64,000 bases of DNA, taken from NCBI GenBank assembly GCA_023374025.1, contig SIJG01000004.1, positions 1,299,226 through 1,363,225 on the forward strand, given 5' to 3'. Shown one piece after another: positions 11,935-23,083 of this stretch (the first letter of the stretch is position 1; each line of letters starts with the position of its first letter). Source of the DNA: Heterodera schachtii (taxonomy: Eukaryota; Nematoda; Chromadorea; Rhabditida; Heteroderidae). The position numbers and the translations under genes were made by a program. The notes beneath the pieces are model-generated. The model worked only from the letters and a program-made list of their open reading frames with translations. It had not been told where the DNA came from and did no database searches.

Positions 11935-14900
11935 CTAACGAAACACATATATAAAAGTGCAGAGAATTACAGGTAAAGCACCTCCTCTTCCTTCCTCCTG
12001 TCGCTGCTCTTCTCCATCGAATCCCTCCGCCATTTGCTCCTCCTCCTCCCCCTTTCCTTCCGACATTTCGTCGCCGTTCGACTCTTCCCCGAAATCTTCA
12101 TTTTCCTCCTCCTCTTCGTCAGTCAGCATCAACCATTCTTCTTCTTCTTCGTCGTCGTCTTCGTTAGTGGCGACTGACTCCTCCTCCCCCTCTTCCTCCC
12201 TTCCGTCCTCTTCCTCCTCCCCGTCATCATTTGCGTCTTCCTTGAGCAGTTCCTCCTCGTCCTCCTCCTCTCCTTCGTCCACTTCGTGCTCACCCTTCTC
12301 TTCTTCCTCCTCCTCCTCATAAACCAACACTCTTTGGCTCAGTCCCAAATTTTTTCTTAATTTGTCGATGTCCTAAATTGCAAATTTTCATTTCGTTTTG
12401 TTGTCTTTTGCTCTCCGTCACCTCTTTGGTTGGAATCGGTGCGTCAATGAAAAGTTGGGGGTAACACTGGCGGATTGCGTCCTTTATCGCCTTAATAGCT
12501 CTTATTAGCCAAACCATTTATTCGGATCTCATTTTTATGGTACAACCTGCGCAAAATGAAGTCGGTTGTCCATTGGCGCCTCTTGCGAATTGTGAAAGTC
12601 TTTTATGTGACGGGCAATATGATCACGCGAATAGTGGGACTGAAACGAAGAGCATAAATAGAATAATTCGAAACAATAAATGCCATTCTGACCAAATTGC
12701 AATGTTGACAACGGAACAGGTCACAGCCCTCCAAGTGGGAATAAGCGTGGTCGGACAGCCGATTGACCACGAGTTTGCCGCACTTCTGAATCCGATTAAA
12801 TGAAAAGAATTGGTAATAATTGAAAATTAGAGGAGAAAAAGCACAAATGCATGAAAAACGAAGAGATAATCGACTGTTCATTTGAGAGCTATTAAAAAGA
12901 TGCGTGTACAGATTATCCAAGGACAATTCATCCACAAAATGGTGAGTTGTCTTGTGGATGAGATGTCTGTGGATTACTTGTTTTGAACCCATTAAGATAA
13001 GACTCGCCTCGCAAAAAGTCGATTCGTTGCCGCGTTTTCTAAAGTATTGGGCTCCACCAAGTCTCTTGCTGACCTCTCGCAGTTTGATCATTTCGTCACG
13101 CGCCTTCTGTGCCATTGGTTTCCTGAAACAACGAAATTTGCATGGTGATTAGACATGTCAATTGCCTTCGTAATTATTTTCGGTATTTTCCACTTGTTTC
13201 ACTCACCTTACGCCAAAGAAGCGGTATCCGCCTTCGCTACGCCGTTTCTTAGCCTCTTCCCTCGGCGTCCATTCTCTGTCCTCGGCATTTTCATTCTTCG
13301 TCAACAATTTCGGATGCGAAATGTTCAGCTGCTGCTGTTGTGCCAATTTGTGCTGCCCTTCTTTGTTTGGTTTCTGCAAATTTTCGTCGCTTCCAATGCG
13401 TCCTCCGAAGGAGGAATTTGAATTCGCAGCTGAACGGGCAAAACGCTCCTTAAATTGGGAATGTAATTTAGATAAAAAAAATGCATAAGTACACTCACCA
13501 ATCTGTTGCGGCGACGAATTTCTTTTTCGAATAAGCGCTCTACGCCAAAGCAATCCTTGGACATCGCCAACAATTGGCTCTCAAAGTTGTACAGCAAATC
13601 CACGCATGCTGTCTCATCGCCGTGCTCTCGAGCACCGTGAGCAGCAACAGACTGAGGGCGATCATGCTTGAAATTGCAGTGTTTGCAGCCGTATCGCACA
13701 ATGCCAAGGTCGGTGTTCAGATGCCAGAGGATATGAAAACCCTTTATGCGATTGAGAATGAATTTTTTGCACCGGCGGCATTCCAATTCCTCCACTCGGC
13801 GATTGGCAGAGTCGTAAATTGGCAAACCGGCGGAAGAACGGAGAGCCGATTTGTTGCTTTCAGAGGAGCCAAAACAGTCAGGCTAAATGTAATGTTGCTT
13901 AAACATAGAAATAAAAGGATAGAACTCGTAAAATGAAACTAATTGCCAAGGCTCACCCTGCGTCGCTTTCTCATCCCTAAATTCGCTTCCATTTCGCGTA
14001 ATTGCCGTTCGTAAATGCGCTGCGCTTCGCCTGCGGTTGGGCCAGGAGTATTTCCGGTGGTGCCCAACAAATTCATTGACATTTCCTTAACCAAAGAGAA
14101 AATGGTAAAACAGCATACCAAGATTCTTGATTATTGGATCTTTCCGTGGTAAGGCAACCCACCTGAACCAAGCTGTACAACTCCGAACTTCTGTCCTCCA
14201 TCATTTCAGCATTGATTTTGCCGTGCACTTTCGACTGATGGTTTTCCATTTGATCCTTTCGGTAGTGCTGCACTTTGCATCCCGGGAATTTACAACGGAA
14301 ACGGTAGGACTGCAGGGAGAAGAAAGAATGTATTTAAACGGTACAAAATAGACAATTTGATCACATTCTTTTTGCCGAGATGGTAAAACATATGCATTTG
14401 ACGGGCGCCCGCTGTGATTGGCTTTTTGCACTCCGTGCACAGTCCCAAAACGCGTTTTTTGGAAGTCCTTAACAAAGAGAAAGCATTAATTTGTCGTCCA
14501 GAGAAGGCCCCCGTCTCCGTGGCTTCACATTGGCCCTGGTCTGTTGCGCACTGTGCGTCGGTACAATTCGTGCGGTTGGTTCTGCCGTTGTCGGTCGTCG
14601 TCGTTCCATCCCCGGTGGACACTCCCATCACCGCTGGCGGAGAATGAGTCCGTCATGTTGTGCTGCGGTGCTCTTCTGTCCATTTGATGTCCGCTGTCGT
14701 CCGGCAAAAGACTGTCGTCATCCTCCTCCTCGTCGGCCACCGCCAACGCATAATCCGACGAACATCCCGAAGCCGATTTGTTGCTAGCAGTTCCTCCAGC
14801 CGAAATGGGTCCATTTTTAAAATCTCCGCCATTGTTTTGTGCTTTCTTCTGATGGCGTGCTCCTTTATAAGTTCTCATGTCATTTGTCTTTCCAATATTC

Positions 14901-15772
14901 ATCAAATCCACCTCCGTTTGGTTCGTCTCCCTTTCGCTTCTGTTGAATGCATTGGAACGCGTCGACCAATGCTTTGTCCACCATTTCCTGCAGCACTTTC
15001 TGCGCGTGCAAATTGTCCACGTAAATGTACTGAATTGTATTGCTTCGTCCTGTCAATGGACAAGTGTTGTTCACTGTTCTACCTTAGTTTCACTTTTCTT
15101 GTGATGTGAGTGAATGTGCTCGCGCATTTGAAGGTCCGAGGCACGCAAAGCCGAGCAAATGGGACATTGGAAGGGCAGCCAGCCAAGGTGTTCAGTTTTG
15201 ATGTGAATCTGGGAAATCACCGGTGAAGAAAGTGCCAAAAACGCATGGACTCTTGCCGCTCCACTCACTTCCAACTCTCCGTTGGAGTTTTTCACGAGGC
15301 CACACTCCGGGCATTTGAACAGCATCCGAAATGCACCGGTCGTTTCCTCGTTGGTTTCCGCCGTCCGACCTGGTCCAACTTCCATTTGGTCAGCTGAGAA
15401 ATTCTGTCCCATTAGGACAATGGGATTGTCCATGCCGGAAGCCATGGCCTGGCCAGAAGAGAATGCCATCACATTGGTTGGTTGACCAAAGGAGCCAAAA
15501 TTATGCGGCGCCATTCCCACGGAGCAATGGCCGTTGGTACCCATCGATTGATTTACCTAACATTATGAAGAAAATGGCAAAATTCAATATGCCCGTCCAC
15601 TCACCAATTCCACATTTTCGGAAGTGAAAAATGCCGACCCTCCGCTGTGGGGCCCATTGCCCACCAAACGATGCATGTGAACCATTTGTGGGGCCAGCAC
15701 GCCTTGGCCATGGGTAAACATTGCAGACAAATATGTAGGATAAAACCCGTACAATTCGAAGCCCCTAAACAT
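11935..15772 (-). CDS. C2H2 zinc-finger protein with acidic carboxyl tail
   Basis: Likely nucleic-acid-binding nuclear protein of unknown target. Scattered, non-tandem zinc fingers are spread over about ten exons. They include FKCPECGLVKNSNG (about 15280-15325), FQCPICSALRASDLQMREH (about 15110-15165), GLCTECKKPITAGARQMHM (about 14395-14450) and FRCKFPGCKVQHYRKDQMENH (about 14225-14290). Further fingers are LECRRCKKFILNRIKGFH (about 13730-13790), YGCKHCNFKHDRPQSVAAH (about 13635-13690) and FRCQHCNLV followed by HYSRDHIARHIKDFH (about 12590-12705). After PIPTKE an intron leads into DIDKLRKNLGLSQRV. A tail of about 110 residues, almost all Glu/Asp/Ser/Gly, follows and stops at 11935. Between fingers are low-complexity Ser/Asn/Gly linkers. 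I do not recognise an orthologue. The start at 15772 is uncertain because an acceptor-like tgtttag lies just inside it, so an upstream exon may be missing. Confidence 0.72.
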
Positions 15773-16895
15773 TTAGGTATGTATGTATGTGAATAAAATT
15801 GAGTTTGTTCATACGATTTAAAATTACACAAAATCACGTTTAATATTGAATGATCAAATATTGTAATGAGTTTTAGCTTTTAGATATCAAGATTCATCCT
15901 CAGGGTAATAATACTTTTGAAACATTTGCCAAATTTTATTTTTATTGACTCCAAACTCTTAAGTCTGAATCCGTGTTTAGTAAATCGATAATGAACTTTT
16001 TAAAATTAAATTTTTGTTCCTAATAAAAAAAATTTAAAGATGAAATAAACAAAGAGAAAGTGGGACGAATGTACAAAAGATGAATGAATATAAAAGATGG
16101 TAAAGAAGGCAAATTTATGAAAACGATGCGGAATGAAATGTGTGGGGAACGCAGCAGCAGTCGGCAGAAGGATGGTGAACAGCAGCAAAATGAAAGTGGG
16201 GGAGAGGCGGAGGATAACACGGGGGAATCGATGCTGTGCTTTTGAACTTTGAGACATCCTTCGACTCGCCATCCCATCACTTTGTCTGTCCGTCCACCAA
16301 TTCATCACGGGGACTATGCGACACAGCGAACGGATGGGAAATGAGGCAAAATGACGCTCCCCACGCCCCTTTTCTGTCCCTTTCATTATCATTTAAGGGT
16401 CATTTATTCATTCTTCACTCTATGTGCCGAGCAAATCTTGCGTAACACATTACCTATTTTACAAATGTTTGGATCAAAATGAAAATATTTTTTGAATCCG
16501 GCGGTGTTGATACAGTGATGGAAAAAAGTCTTGACTCAAGATGATAAAATTTGTAGATTTTTAAATTTCGACTGGAATTTTAGCTGATTATTTTTTGTTT
16601 ATGTATGTTTATTTACTCCAATATATGGGCCTTTCATACACCACAAAATCATTTAAATCCGCTTTATAATTCTCGTGAATAAATCTGATCAGATCTTGCT
16701 CAAAAAAGGGGCGGAAAAAAGTCTTGACTCAAACTTGAAAAACTATTTAATAGTTTACCCAAAAATCATTAAAAAAATTCCTATTTATACACTCAGGTGC
16801 ATAAGTTTAACACCACTTGCCTTTTCGAGAAATTTGGGTTTATAAAAAGTTAAATGGTTGGTGATGACTAAAATGGTTTGACATTTTTTGTAGCA
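15773..16895. other. AT-rich intergenic with transposon-end-like repeats
   Basis: No supported gene. A minus-strand open frame at 16006-16392 has a hydrophobic stretch but no recognised family. The 19-bp string gaaaaaagtcttgactcaa occurs twice in the same orientation, at about 16522 and about 16710. Its position and the sequence ggtgcataagtttaacacca near 16797 resemble the ends of Tc1/mariner-type elements. That resemblance is a judgement by eye. No transposase frame is visible. Confidence 0.45.
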
Positions 16896-16899
16896 TTTT

Positions 16900-17757
16900 T
16901 AATGGGTTTTCGAATGATACTAATCATTAAGCAAAATATCGGTTCAAACCCGAATTACAGTTGACTTTGTGTCCATACCCCATTTTCAGTGGTGCATTTG
17001 TTTAACACCACATTTTGTATCTCGAATTCGAGAGCACAGAGAAATCTGAAATAATTCTTGCAAACATAACTCTTGATGCTGATCAAAAAAGTCTTTTGCA
17101 CCAACATGATCAGATCACTCCTTCATGATGATCTGGACACCCCAAAATACATTGAAAATTTTATTTTTTGAAAATTTTAAATTGGCCCATTGTAAAGAGC
17201 ACAAAATGCTCTACAATATGCAAAAGACCGCAAGTCTCTACGATACATACCCGCTGAGGAATGTGAAGTTAAATTCCGGTGTTGGTCATTTTTACTGTAA
17301 ATGCACTATTTTTTTAAGAAATACAGTAATTTTTGAAGACATCGAAATGAAAGTACCCATACCTCAGCGGCTATAAGTCGTAGATCCACAATTCAAAAAG
17401 CAAAGCGGTAGTAAATTGTGCTCTTTACACTGGGCCAATTCAAAATTTTCAAAAAAAATCTCCCAACCCCCTAGGAATTTTTTTCGAAAATTTTCCCGAT
17501 TTTCACTGTGTTTTGGGGTGTCCAGATCATCATGAAGGAGTGATCTGATCATGTTGGTGCAAAAGACTTTTTTGATCAGCATCAAAAGTTATGTTTGCAA
17601 AAATTATTTCAGATTTCTCTGTGCTCTCGAATTCGAGATACAAAATGTGGTGTTAAACAAATGCACCACTGAAAATGGTGTATGGACACAAAGTCAACTG
17701 TAATTCGGGTTTGAACCGATATTTTGCGTAATGATTAGTATCATTCGAAAGCCCATT
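16900..17757. repeat. Large fold-back (inverted) repeat, about 860 bp
   Basis: The left arm (about 16900-17200) and right arm (about 17402-17757) are inverted copies. For example, gatgatctggacacccc at about 17128 is matched in reverse by ggggtgtccagatcatc at 17515. Likewise cgaattcgagagcacaga near 17023 matches tctgtgctctcgaattcg near 17617, and ggtgcatttgtttaacacca near 16991 matches tggtgttaaacaaatgcacc near 17648. The loop of about 200 bp is itself partly palindromic (cgctgagg at about 17250, cctcagcg at about 17363). A transcript would fold into a long hairpin. No coding capacity is seen. It is probably a fold-back or non-autonomous Tc1/mariner-derived element. Confidence 0.8.
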
Positions 17758-17901
17758 AACACACAAATTTTTTTCTACAGGTTTGGGTTAGCCTGGTAAA
17801 AACTGGAGAAATTCAGAAAAGTTTTGGAAAATTACAAAAGGCATCCGAAATTATTGGATGAATTGCCATTTTAATTAAAGTGTTCATTATTTTCTGTAAT
17901 T

Positions 17902-18320
17902 GACCCATGGACGGTAAAAAACGAAAAAAAGCGGCAATAAATCTTTTTTATGGATAATTACAGAAAAAAATTGGCGTTCTGTCACAATTAATTTTTATCT
18001 TTATTTCTCTCAATTTTATGTACTATCTCTTCATTTTTAATAATGTAAAGAACAGCATTTACTTTTCTATGTGTAGCTTTTGTTCTCTATGTTAAATCTG
18101 CATTAAATTTTGCATACCGATAGAGAAAAAAATTATACATAGATTCATATGTTATTTTTTGATTTTATCTGTTAGTTTATGAATTATTTAATCATTAATA
18201 ACCAGTTGTCCCATTTGATCAGATCAAATATACTTTGTTTTTCAATTTGAGTGTGTTGGCGTTTTGTTTTACGCCAATTATTTTTTGGCAATTTTTTTCT
18301 TTTTTTACCGTCCATGGACC
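17902..18320. mobile_element. MITE-like element with about 20-bp terminal inverted repeats
   Basis: The left end reads ccatggacggtaaaaaa from 17905; the right end, at 18301-18318, is its reverse complement, ttttttaccgtccatgg. The roughly 380 bp between them are AT-rich and non-coding, with no transposase. The size and structure are those of a miniature inverted-repeat element. The target-site duplication could not be settled by eye. Confidence 0.6.
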
Positions 18321-18566
18321 GGGATCGCGGCGCACCTTTCTGTTGAAAGTTTCAAAACAACAATTGGAAATTTTATAAATCAGAGTTTCAAAAATATATT
18401 TCTAATAAATTAATGCAATACACAATTTTCACATACATTAGCCGGTAATTTTGAATTAACTCAATGAATTGTCCCTGTCATTAGTGCATTAAGTGTTCTT
18501 TGTAAATGATCGGGATTGGTGGCTGAAAGGAGCCGAGATTCCCACAATAAAAAAATATATTTATTC

Positions 18567-20008
18567 AAAAATAAAAATAATCAAAAGAAGGGCATGTGCC
18601 ACTTAGAAATCCAAAATTTCCTGGCCTTTTCTCCACTCGCATCGGGAACCCATCCGGCAGACGTGTTCGGCAAATACCACGCAACTTGGCCAACTTTGGA
18701 AAGACCGGCTGGAAAATGGTGAGCATTTCCTGAAAATTTGAAGTATAAATTTAATCAGCACACTTTTTGACTCAAATTCAGGCAGATAACAAAAGGCTTA
18801 CAAAGACCACGTCGCAGCTGAGCGGGAAATTGGTGCTCTGTAAAAAATGAATGAATGATTTTATGTCTAGGTTTCGGAATTTGGGCACGTAAGAGGCTTC
18901 AAAAAGGGAAAAAACCACTAAAAAGAAGCCAGCTTTTTGGCAGTGACACTTTTTTTGACAAAATTTTTTTCTTACACAATTTGGATTTATTGTAATTAAA
19001 AACTTGAGTTTAGGAATTGTTTTTTGAAATTTTGAGGTATATATTTTTAAAGGAAAAGGAGCATGTTTCTGGATTCCGAATATTATTTATGAAAATATAC
19101 TGACCATGGCGACAACACCATCGAAGTTCTTCGTCGAACTGTTCACCATCATTTTCCTTCCCAGATTGGGTTGCTCGCCTTCTTTAAAGAATTATTTAAA
19201 CTTTAAAAAAAAAAGCTCATGAACTTCATAAGCTCGCCATGTTGCTGTTGTTGTTGCATGAGTGCCATTGCCTTGCAAATGTTCAATCCGCTTTGTCGTC
19301 GTGAATTTCAGCCCAGTGAAATTATAAAGCCGTGCCGAATAATTGCCCACTTTGTCCTAAATGTTATGGTTAATTAAAGAGGGAGGTGGGGGTTGTTTTA
19401 ACCAAATTTTCGGCTTATTGTCTTACAATTAGTACGTGTCACATCCCTTGGGACCGCCCCTGTACCCCTCCTCAAGGAAAAATGGACGGTAGAGCGGCAA
19501 TTTTCTCTGATCTTTTATTTTAGAATAGTGGTTTGTCTGTAAGCCTAAAAATCTGTCAGCAAACTAACATATTTTCAGAATTTCTAAACAACATTTTTGA
19601 CGGGCAGATAAATTTTCCGGTAATTTTTCCCCCTCCAAGTGCTAAAAACATAAATGGAATACAAAAATCAATATACCGATTTGTGGTTCCCCAAAAAGGA
19701 CGTCGCCTTTGTGCATTTCCATTCCGAAATGTCCAATTTATATCTAAAATAAATGAAAAGAGTTAATCATAGTATAATACAATTATTAATATCCCTTTAC
19801 TTTGAAATTTCGGTGGCCATTAATTTGTTGACGCTTTCCCGCACAGTCATGCCACTCTCTTTGAAGACAAAAAACACCTTTAAATTAGATTTGATTTAGT
19901 TGAATATTTTGCATATTTTCAAGTAACCTTCTTCTTGTTGTCCATTAACACAATTTGACGTGCTGTTTCGTCAAGGTCCACGAGGAGAGACATGTCACCA
20001 CGCTCCCT
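18567..20008 (-). CDS. ANKRD13-like gene, carboxyl half only; possibly decayed
   Basis: ANKRD13 proteins bind ubiquitinated cargo at endosomes; their family-specific GPCR-chaperone/ANKRD13 region is what is seen here. In order on the minus strand there is MSLLVDLDETARQIVLMDNK (about 19930-20000) and MTVRESVNKLMATEIS (about 19800-19850). Next come INWTFRNGNAQRRRPFWG (about 19680-19745; family [21 protein letters not shown]) and DKVGNYSARLYNF..KRIEHL (about 19270-19365; family NGYEAKVYTVNN..IRTEHL). Then GEQFDEEL (about 19100-19150), NFPLSCDVVF (about 18800-18840) and FPKLAKLRGICRTRLPDGFP (about 18640-18700; family FARLRDFIKLEFPPGFP). Joining the exons needs one GC donor near 19245. No ankyrin repeats or ubiquitin-interacting motifs were found beside it. 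It is either a diverged gene with unrecognised outer exons or a remnant inside the repeat-rich region. Confidence 0.5.
19396..19602 (+). repeat. Direct repeat copy A (about 200 bp)
   Basis: Nearly identical to 20304-20503. Shared strings include gtaagcctaaaaatctgtcag-like and acatattttcagaatttcta segments. It lies in what would be an intron of the ANKRD13-like gene. Its internal ggacggtagagcggcaa recalls the terminal sequence of the MITE at 17902. Confidence 0.8.
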
Positions 20009-20303
20009 ATGAGAGAAAAAAGGTCTCCAACCAATGTTAAGAGAGACTAAAAGCAAAAAAATTCCAAATTTTTCAACATTTATTGCAATTTGAGGGGGGG
20101 GGGTTTCCGATTGAACTCATCTGTTCAAAATATCCATTTTCGTGGTCGGGTGTAAACGGCGAATTCCGCAAGGTGTAGGAAAAGTGAAGATGAGTGGAAG
20201 GGATGATGAAAACGGCTAATTTCAGCATGGCCTCAGTCCGTGCCGTCGTCGTTCCGGCATTTTGACGGTGCCTTTGGGAAAGGAGAAGAAAAACGTGCCC
20301 ATG

Positions 20304-20503
20304 TTTTAACCAAATTTTCTGTTTTATTGTCTTAGTACGTGTCATCCCTTGGGACCGCCCCTGTCCCCTCTCCTCCCGGAAAATGGACGGTAAAGCAGCA
20401 ATTTTCTCTGGTCTTTTATTTTAAAATAGTAGTTTGTCTATAAGCCTAAAAATCTGTCAGCAAACCAACATATTTTCAGAATTTCTAAACAACATTTTTG
20501 ACG
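20304..20503 (+). repeat. Direct repeat copy B (about 200 bp)
   Basis: Second copy of the 19396-19602 unit. It is flanked by two similar ~28 bp strings, gggaaaggagaagaaaaac near 20276 and gggaaaggaggagaaaaac near 20508. These may be a duplicated insertion site or part of an older local duplication. Confidence 0.75.
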
Positions 20504-21705
20504 TGCCTGGGAAAGGAGGAGAAAAACAAAAATTGAAAAAGCACCACCACCTTTGTGCCCCATCATGCATGCGATGTGCAAAGGACTTAAGAAGAAAGTG
20601 AGAAATGAATTTAAAAATAGGCAGTTTTGCAAAACTCACGTGTTGCCGTGGTGGTCTTTTGTGTTGGCATTTGCTTGGTCTGCTGGAAAAATAAACAAAA
20701 AATTTCCTCTTTTTTTTCTTCTCAATTTCACCTGCACTGCAAAGTTCGTATCTTTCTGCACATCATTTTTAAAAAATGGCTTGGTGAAGCTGGTACATGA
20801 TCAAAAGATACTGTAATATTACTGTATGAAAGAGATTTTGTTAGATTTAGCGCTTAAAATCACCCCAAAAAAATAAAATTTCAGGCGGGTGGCAAAACCC
20901 ATAAGTACCCGCGCCTTTCGGCACCGTCAGACCAAAAATTCTTAAATTTTTTAAGAAATTGGATCGAAATTGAAAATTTGCTTATCTTACGGACAAAATC
21001 TGTTAAAAAATATCACTCGTTTTTAAAAAAATTTTTCCACGGCGGCGCCTTCGGCACCGCCGGCCCTCCTCTACAAAAAAAATTTGGGAAAATAATATGT
21101 TAAAAACAAAAAAAAATGAAAATTTATAGCAGATTACACCTTAATTAATAAATTTTAGAGAACTCAAATAAAAAAAATTTTTTTTTTCTAAATTAAAGAA
21201 TTTAATTTTAAAAACTGTGAAAATAAATGATTTTGAGTATTTATTAGTTTCATTTTTTGTATTACGTATTCGCATTTTATTCTTCGATTCGCAACAACTC
21301 GGATACAGACCCGAAAATTTTGATTTTATTGACTCCAAATCCTGGCAATTTATCATTAGCGCCCATTATTGTTGATTTAAAATATTTTCGCTTTAAAAAT
21401 AAACCATTAATTACTGTAATACTTCCCATTAGCAAGAGAACGTAACTGTCACACTTTTGTCATTTTATCATTTGTAAGAATTCCTCCGTTGCACAATTAG
21501 TCGGCCAAAGTGTTAGTTTTTGTGTGTGTCCGTCCGTCTCCTCTTTTTCCACGAATTGCTCACTTTGCCCCGGGCGATTACTCAGCACAACTAATTAATT
21601 AATAGCATAATTAATTGATGCTTCTTCTCTTTCTTCTTTCTGGCGATGTGACGTTACAGCAAAAGCGGCGACGGTCACAGTTTAAAAGGACAACGGACGA
21701 ATTCG
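20504..21705. other. AT-rich intergenic, no supported gene
   Basis: Contains short GC islands of similar sequence (ccttt/cttcggcaccg at about 20928 and about 21047) in a very AT-rich background. Short open frames on both strands showed no recognised family. The ankyrin-repeat exons expected upstream of the ANKRD13-like gene were looked for here and not found. Confidence 0.5.
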
Positions 21706-21712
21706 TATAAAA
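21706..21712 (+). promoter_or_regulatory. TATA box of the collagen gene
   Basis: The sequence tataaaa lies 116 bp upstream of the collagen ATG, in a GC-richer segment than its surroundings. It is the clearest core-promoter element in the window. Confidence 0.65.
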
Positions 21713-21827
21713 GGCAACGGCTGATCAGCTGCTCCAATCACTTAATTCCCTCTGTCCCAAATAAAACATATTAGGCTAACATTTTAAAAGAAAATATTCC
21801 CCTAACTTTTCGCTCTTTGAGGCAAAA

Positions 21828-22823
21828 ATGTCGGAGACCAAAATAATCATTGGCGTTGCGTCGCTTTGTTCCATTGCGGCCATTTTGGCTACTCTGATCG
21901 TTGTGCCTCAGCTGTACCAACAGATCAACGAGGTCAACTCGCGTGTGTTCGACGGTGTTCAGGTGGATAATCCGTCGCGTCAAAAATTCGATAGGAAAAG
22001 TTTCCGTCGTAGGCTTTCCGCGTGAACACCGACTCGGCATGGACTGAGCTGATGGACGTTCAAATCAGCGTCACCCCTCCGGCCCGTCCCCGTGAGAATC
22101 CGTTCAATTCCATCTTTCTGCGCCAGAAGCGTGGCAACGGCGGGTTGCCGTCTCAGTGTGTGTGCCAACTGCAGCAGCCGCAATGCCCGCCCGGAACCCC
22201 GGGACCCCCTGGCCCACCCGGACCCGCAGGACAGCCCGGCGGACCCGGACAACCCGGAGGCCCTGGCCAGCCCGGACAACAGCCCCCACCTTGCCCTCAA
22301 GCTTCCGCCGGGTGCCCTTCGTGCCCCGGCGGTCCGCCTGGACAACCTGGAGGCCAAGGACCGCCCGGACCTCCTGGAGGCGACGGACAACCAGGACAGC
22401 CGGGACAAGGCGGAGGACAGGGACCGCCTGGCCCTCCCGGACCTCCTGGGCCCGGAGGAAACCCGGGACAACCCGGAGGACCTGGCCAGCCCGGACAGCC
22501 TGGAGCCCCAGGAACGAAAAGGTACCGACAACAGAAAAATCCAAATTATGTTGTTTGTTTTAGCTCATCAGTGCCCGGCCCGCCCGGACCCTCCCGGACA
22601 GCCTGGTGGACCCGGACAACCCGGCGGACCCGGACAGCCTGGACAGCCCGGAGGCCAGGGACCTCCCGGACCTGCTGGACAGCCGGGAGGACCCGGACAG
22701 CCCGGAGGCCCTGGACAGCCCGGAGCCGCGGGCCAAGCTGGTCAGCCTGGCCACGACGGTGCTTACTGTCCTTGCCCGCCTCGCACCAGCGTTTTCGCGC
22801 GCCGAAGCCGCGTCAAAGTGTAA
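21828..22823 (+). CDS. Cuticle collagen
   Basis: Secreted structural protein of the nematode cuticle. The amino end has the Col_cuticle_N membrane/signal-anchor segment ([20 protein letters not shown], residues about 10-30). Intron 1 joins FDGV to [14 protein letters not shown] (about 22119-22133) is a subtilisin-type processing site of the RxxR kind. Cysteine-flanked Gly-X-Y blocks rich in Gly-Gln-Pro and Gly-Gly-Pro follow from about 22180, with an interruption near 22300. A second short intron is at about 22523-22561. The end is [10 protein letters not shown] plus a basic tail, stop at 22821-22823. Shortly after the second intron the frame shifts by one base within ggaccctcccgg (about 22588): the upstream GPPGP frame and the downstream PGQPGG frame differ, and one C fewer restores the triplet repeat. 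A homopolymer error is likely. A TATA box lies upstream. Confidence 0.9.
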
Positions 22824-23083
22824 ATGAACGAAGGAAAGCGAAACTCATCCGATTGGATTTCGAAATTGGCACAATCATTCAAAACTTTGGCATTGTTTTG
22901 ACCATATTCGAGATGACTCATCACATTTCTTTTAATCTCTCATTGATTATTTGTTCTGTGGCTTGTCGTCAAAATTGGCCAAAATTGGCAAATAATACGC
23001 ACAGATAAATTAATGCCATTAATCTTGGGGAATTTTAAAATATTTTTTATTTTCTTTAAGATATACAATAATGATAAAAATTG

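Noticed and set aside
16006..16392. Minus-strand frame with a hydrophobic stretch resembling a signal peptide
   Set aside because: AT-rich carboxyl part, no splice partner found, no family; kept only as a note in the gap entry.
22104..22544. Antisense frames over the collagen
   Set aside because: Shadow of Gly-X-Y codons; the sense frame has all collagen hallmarks.
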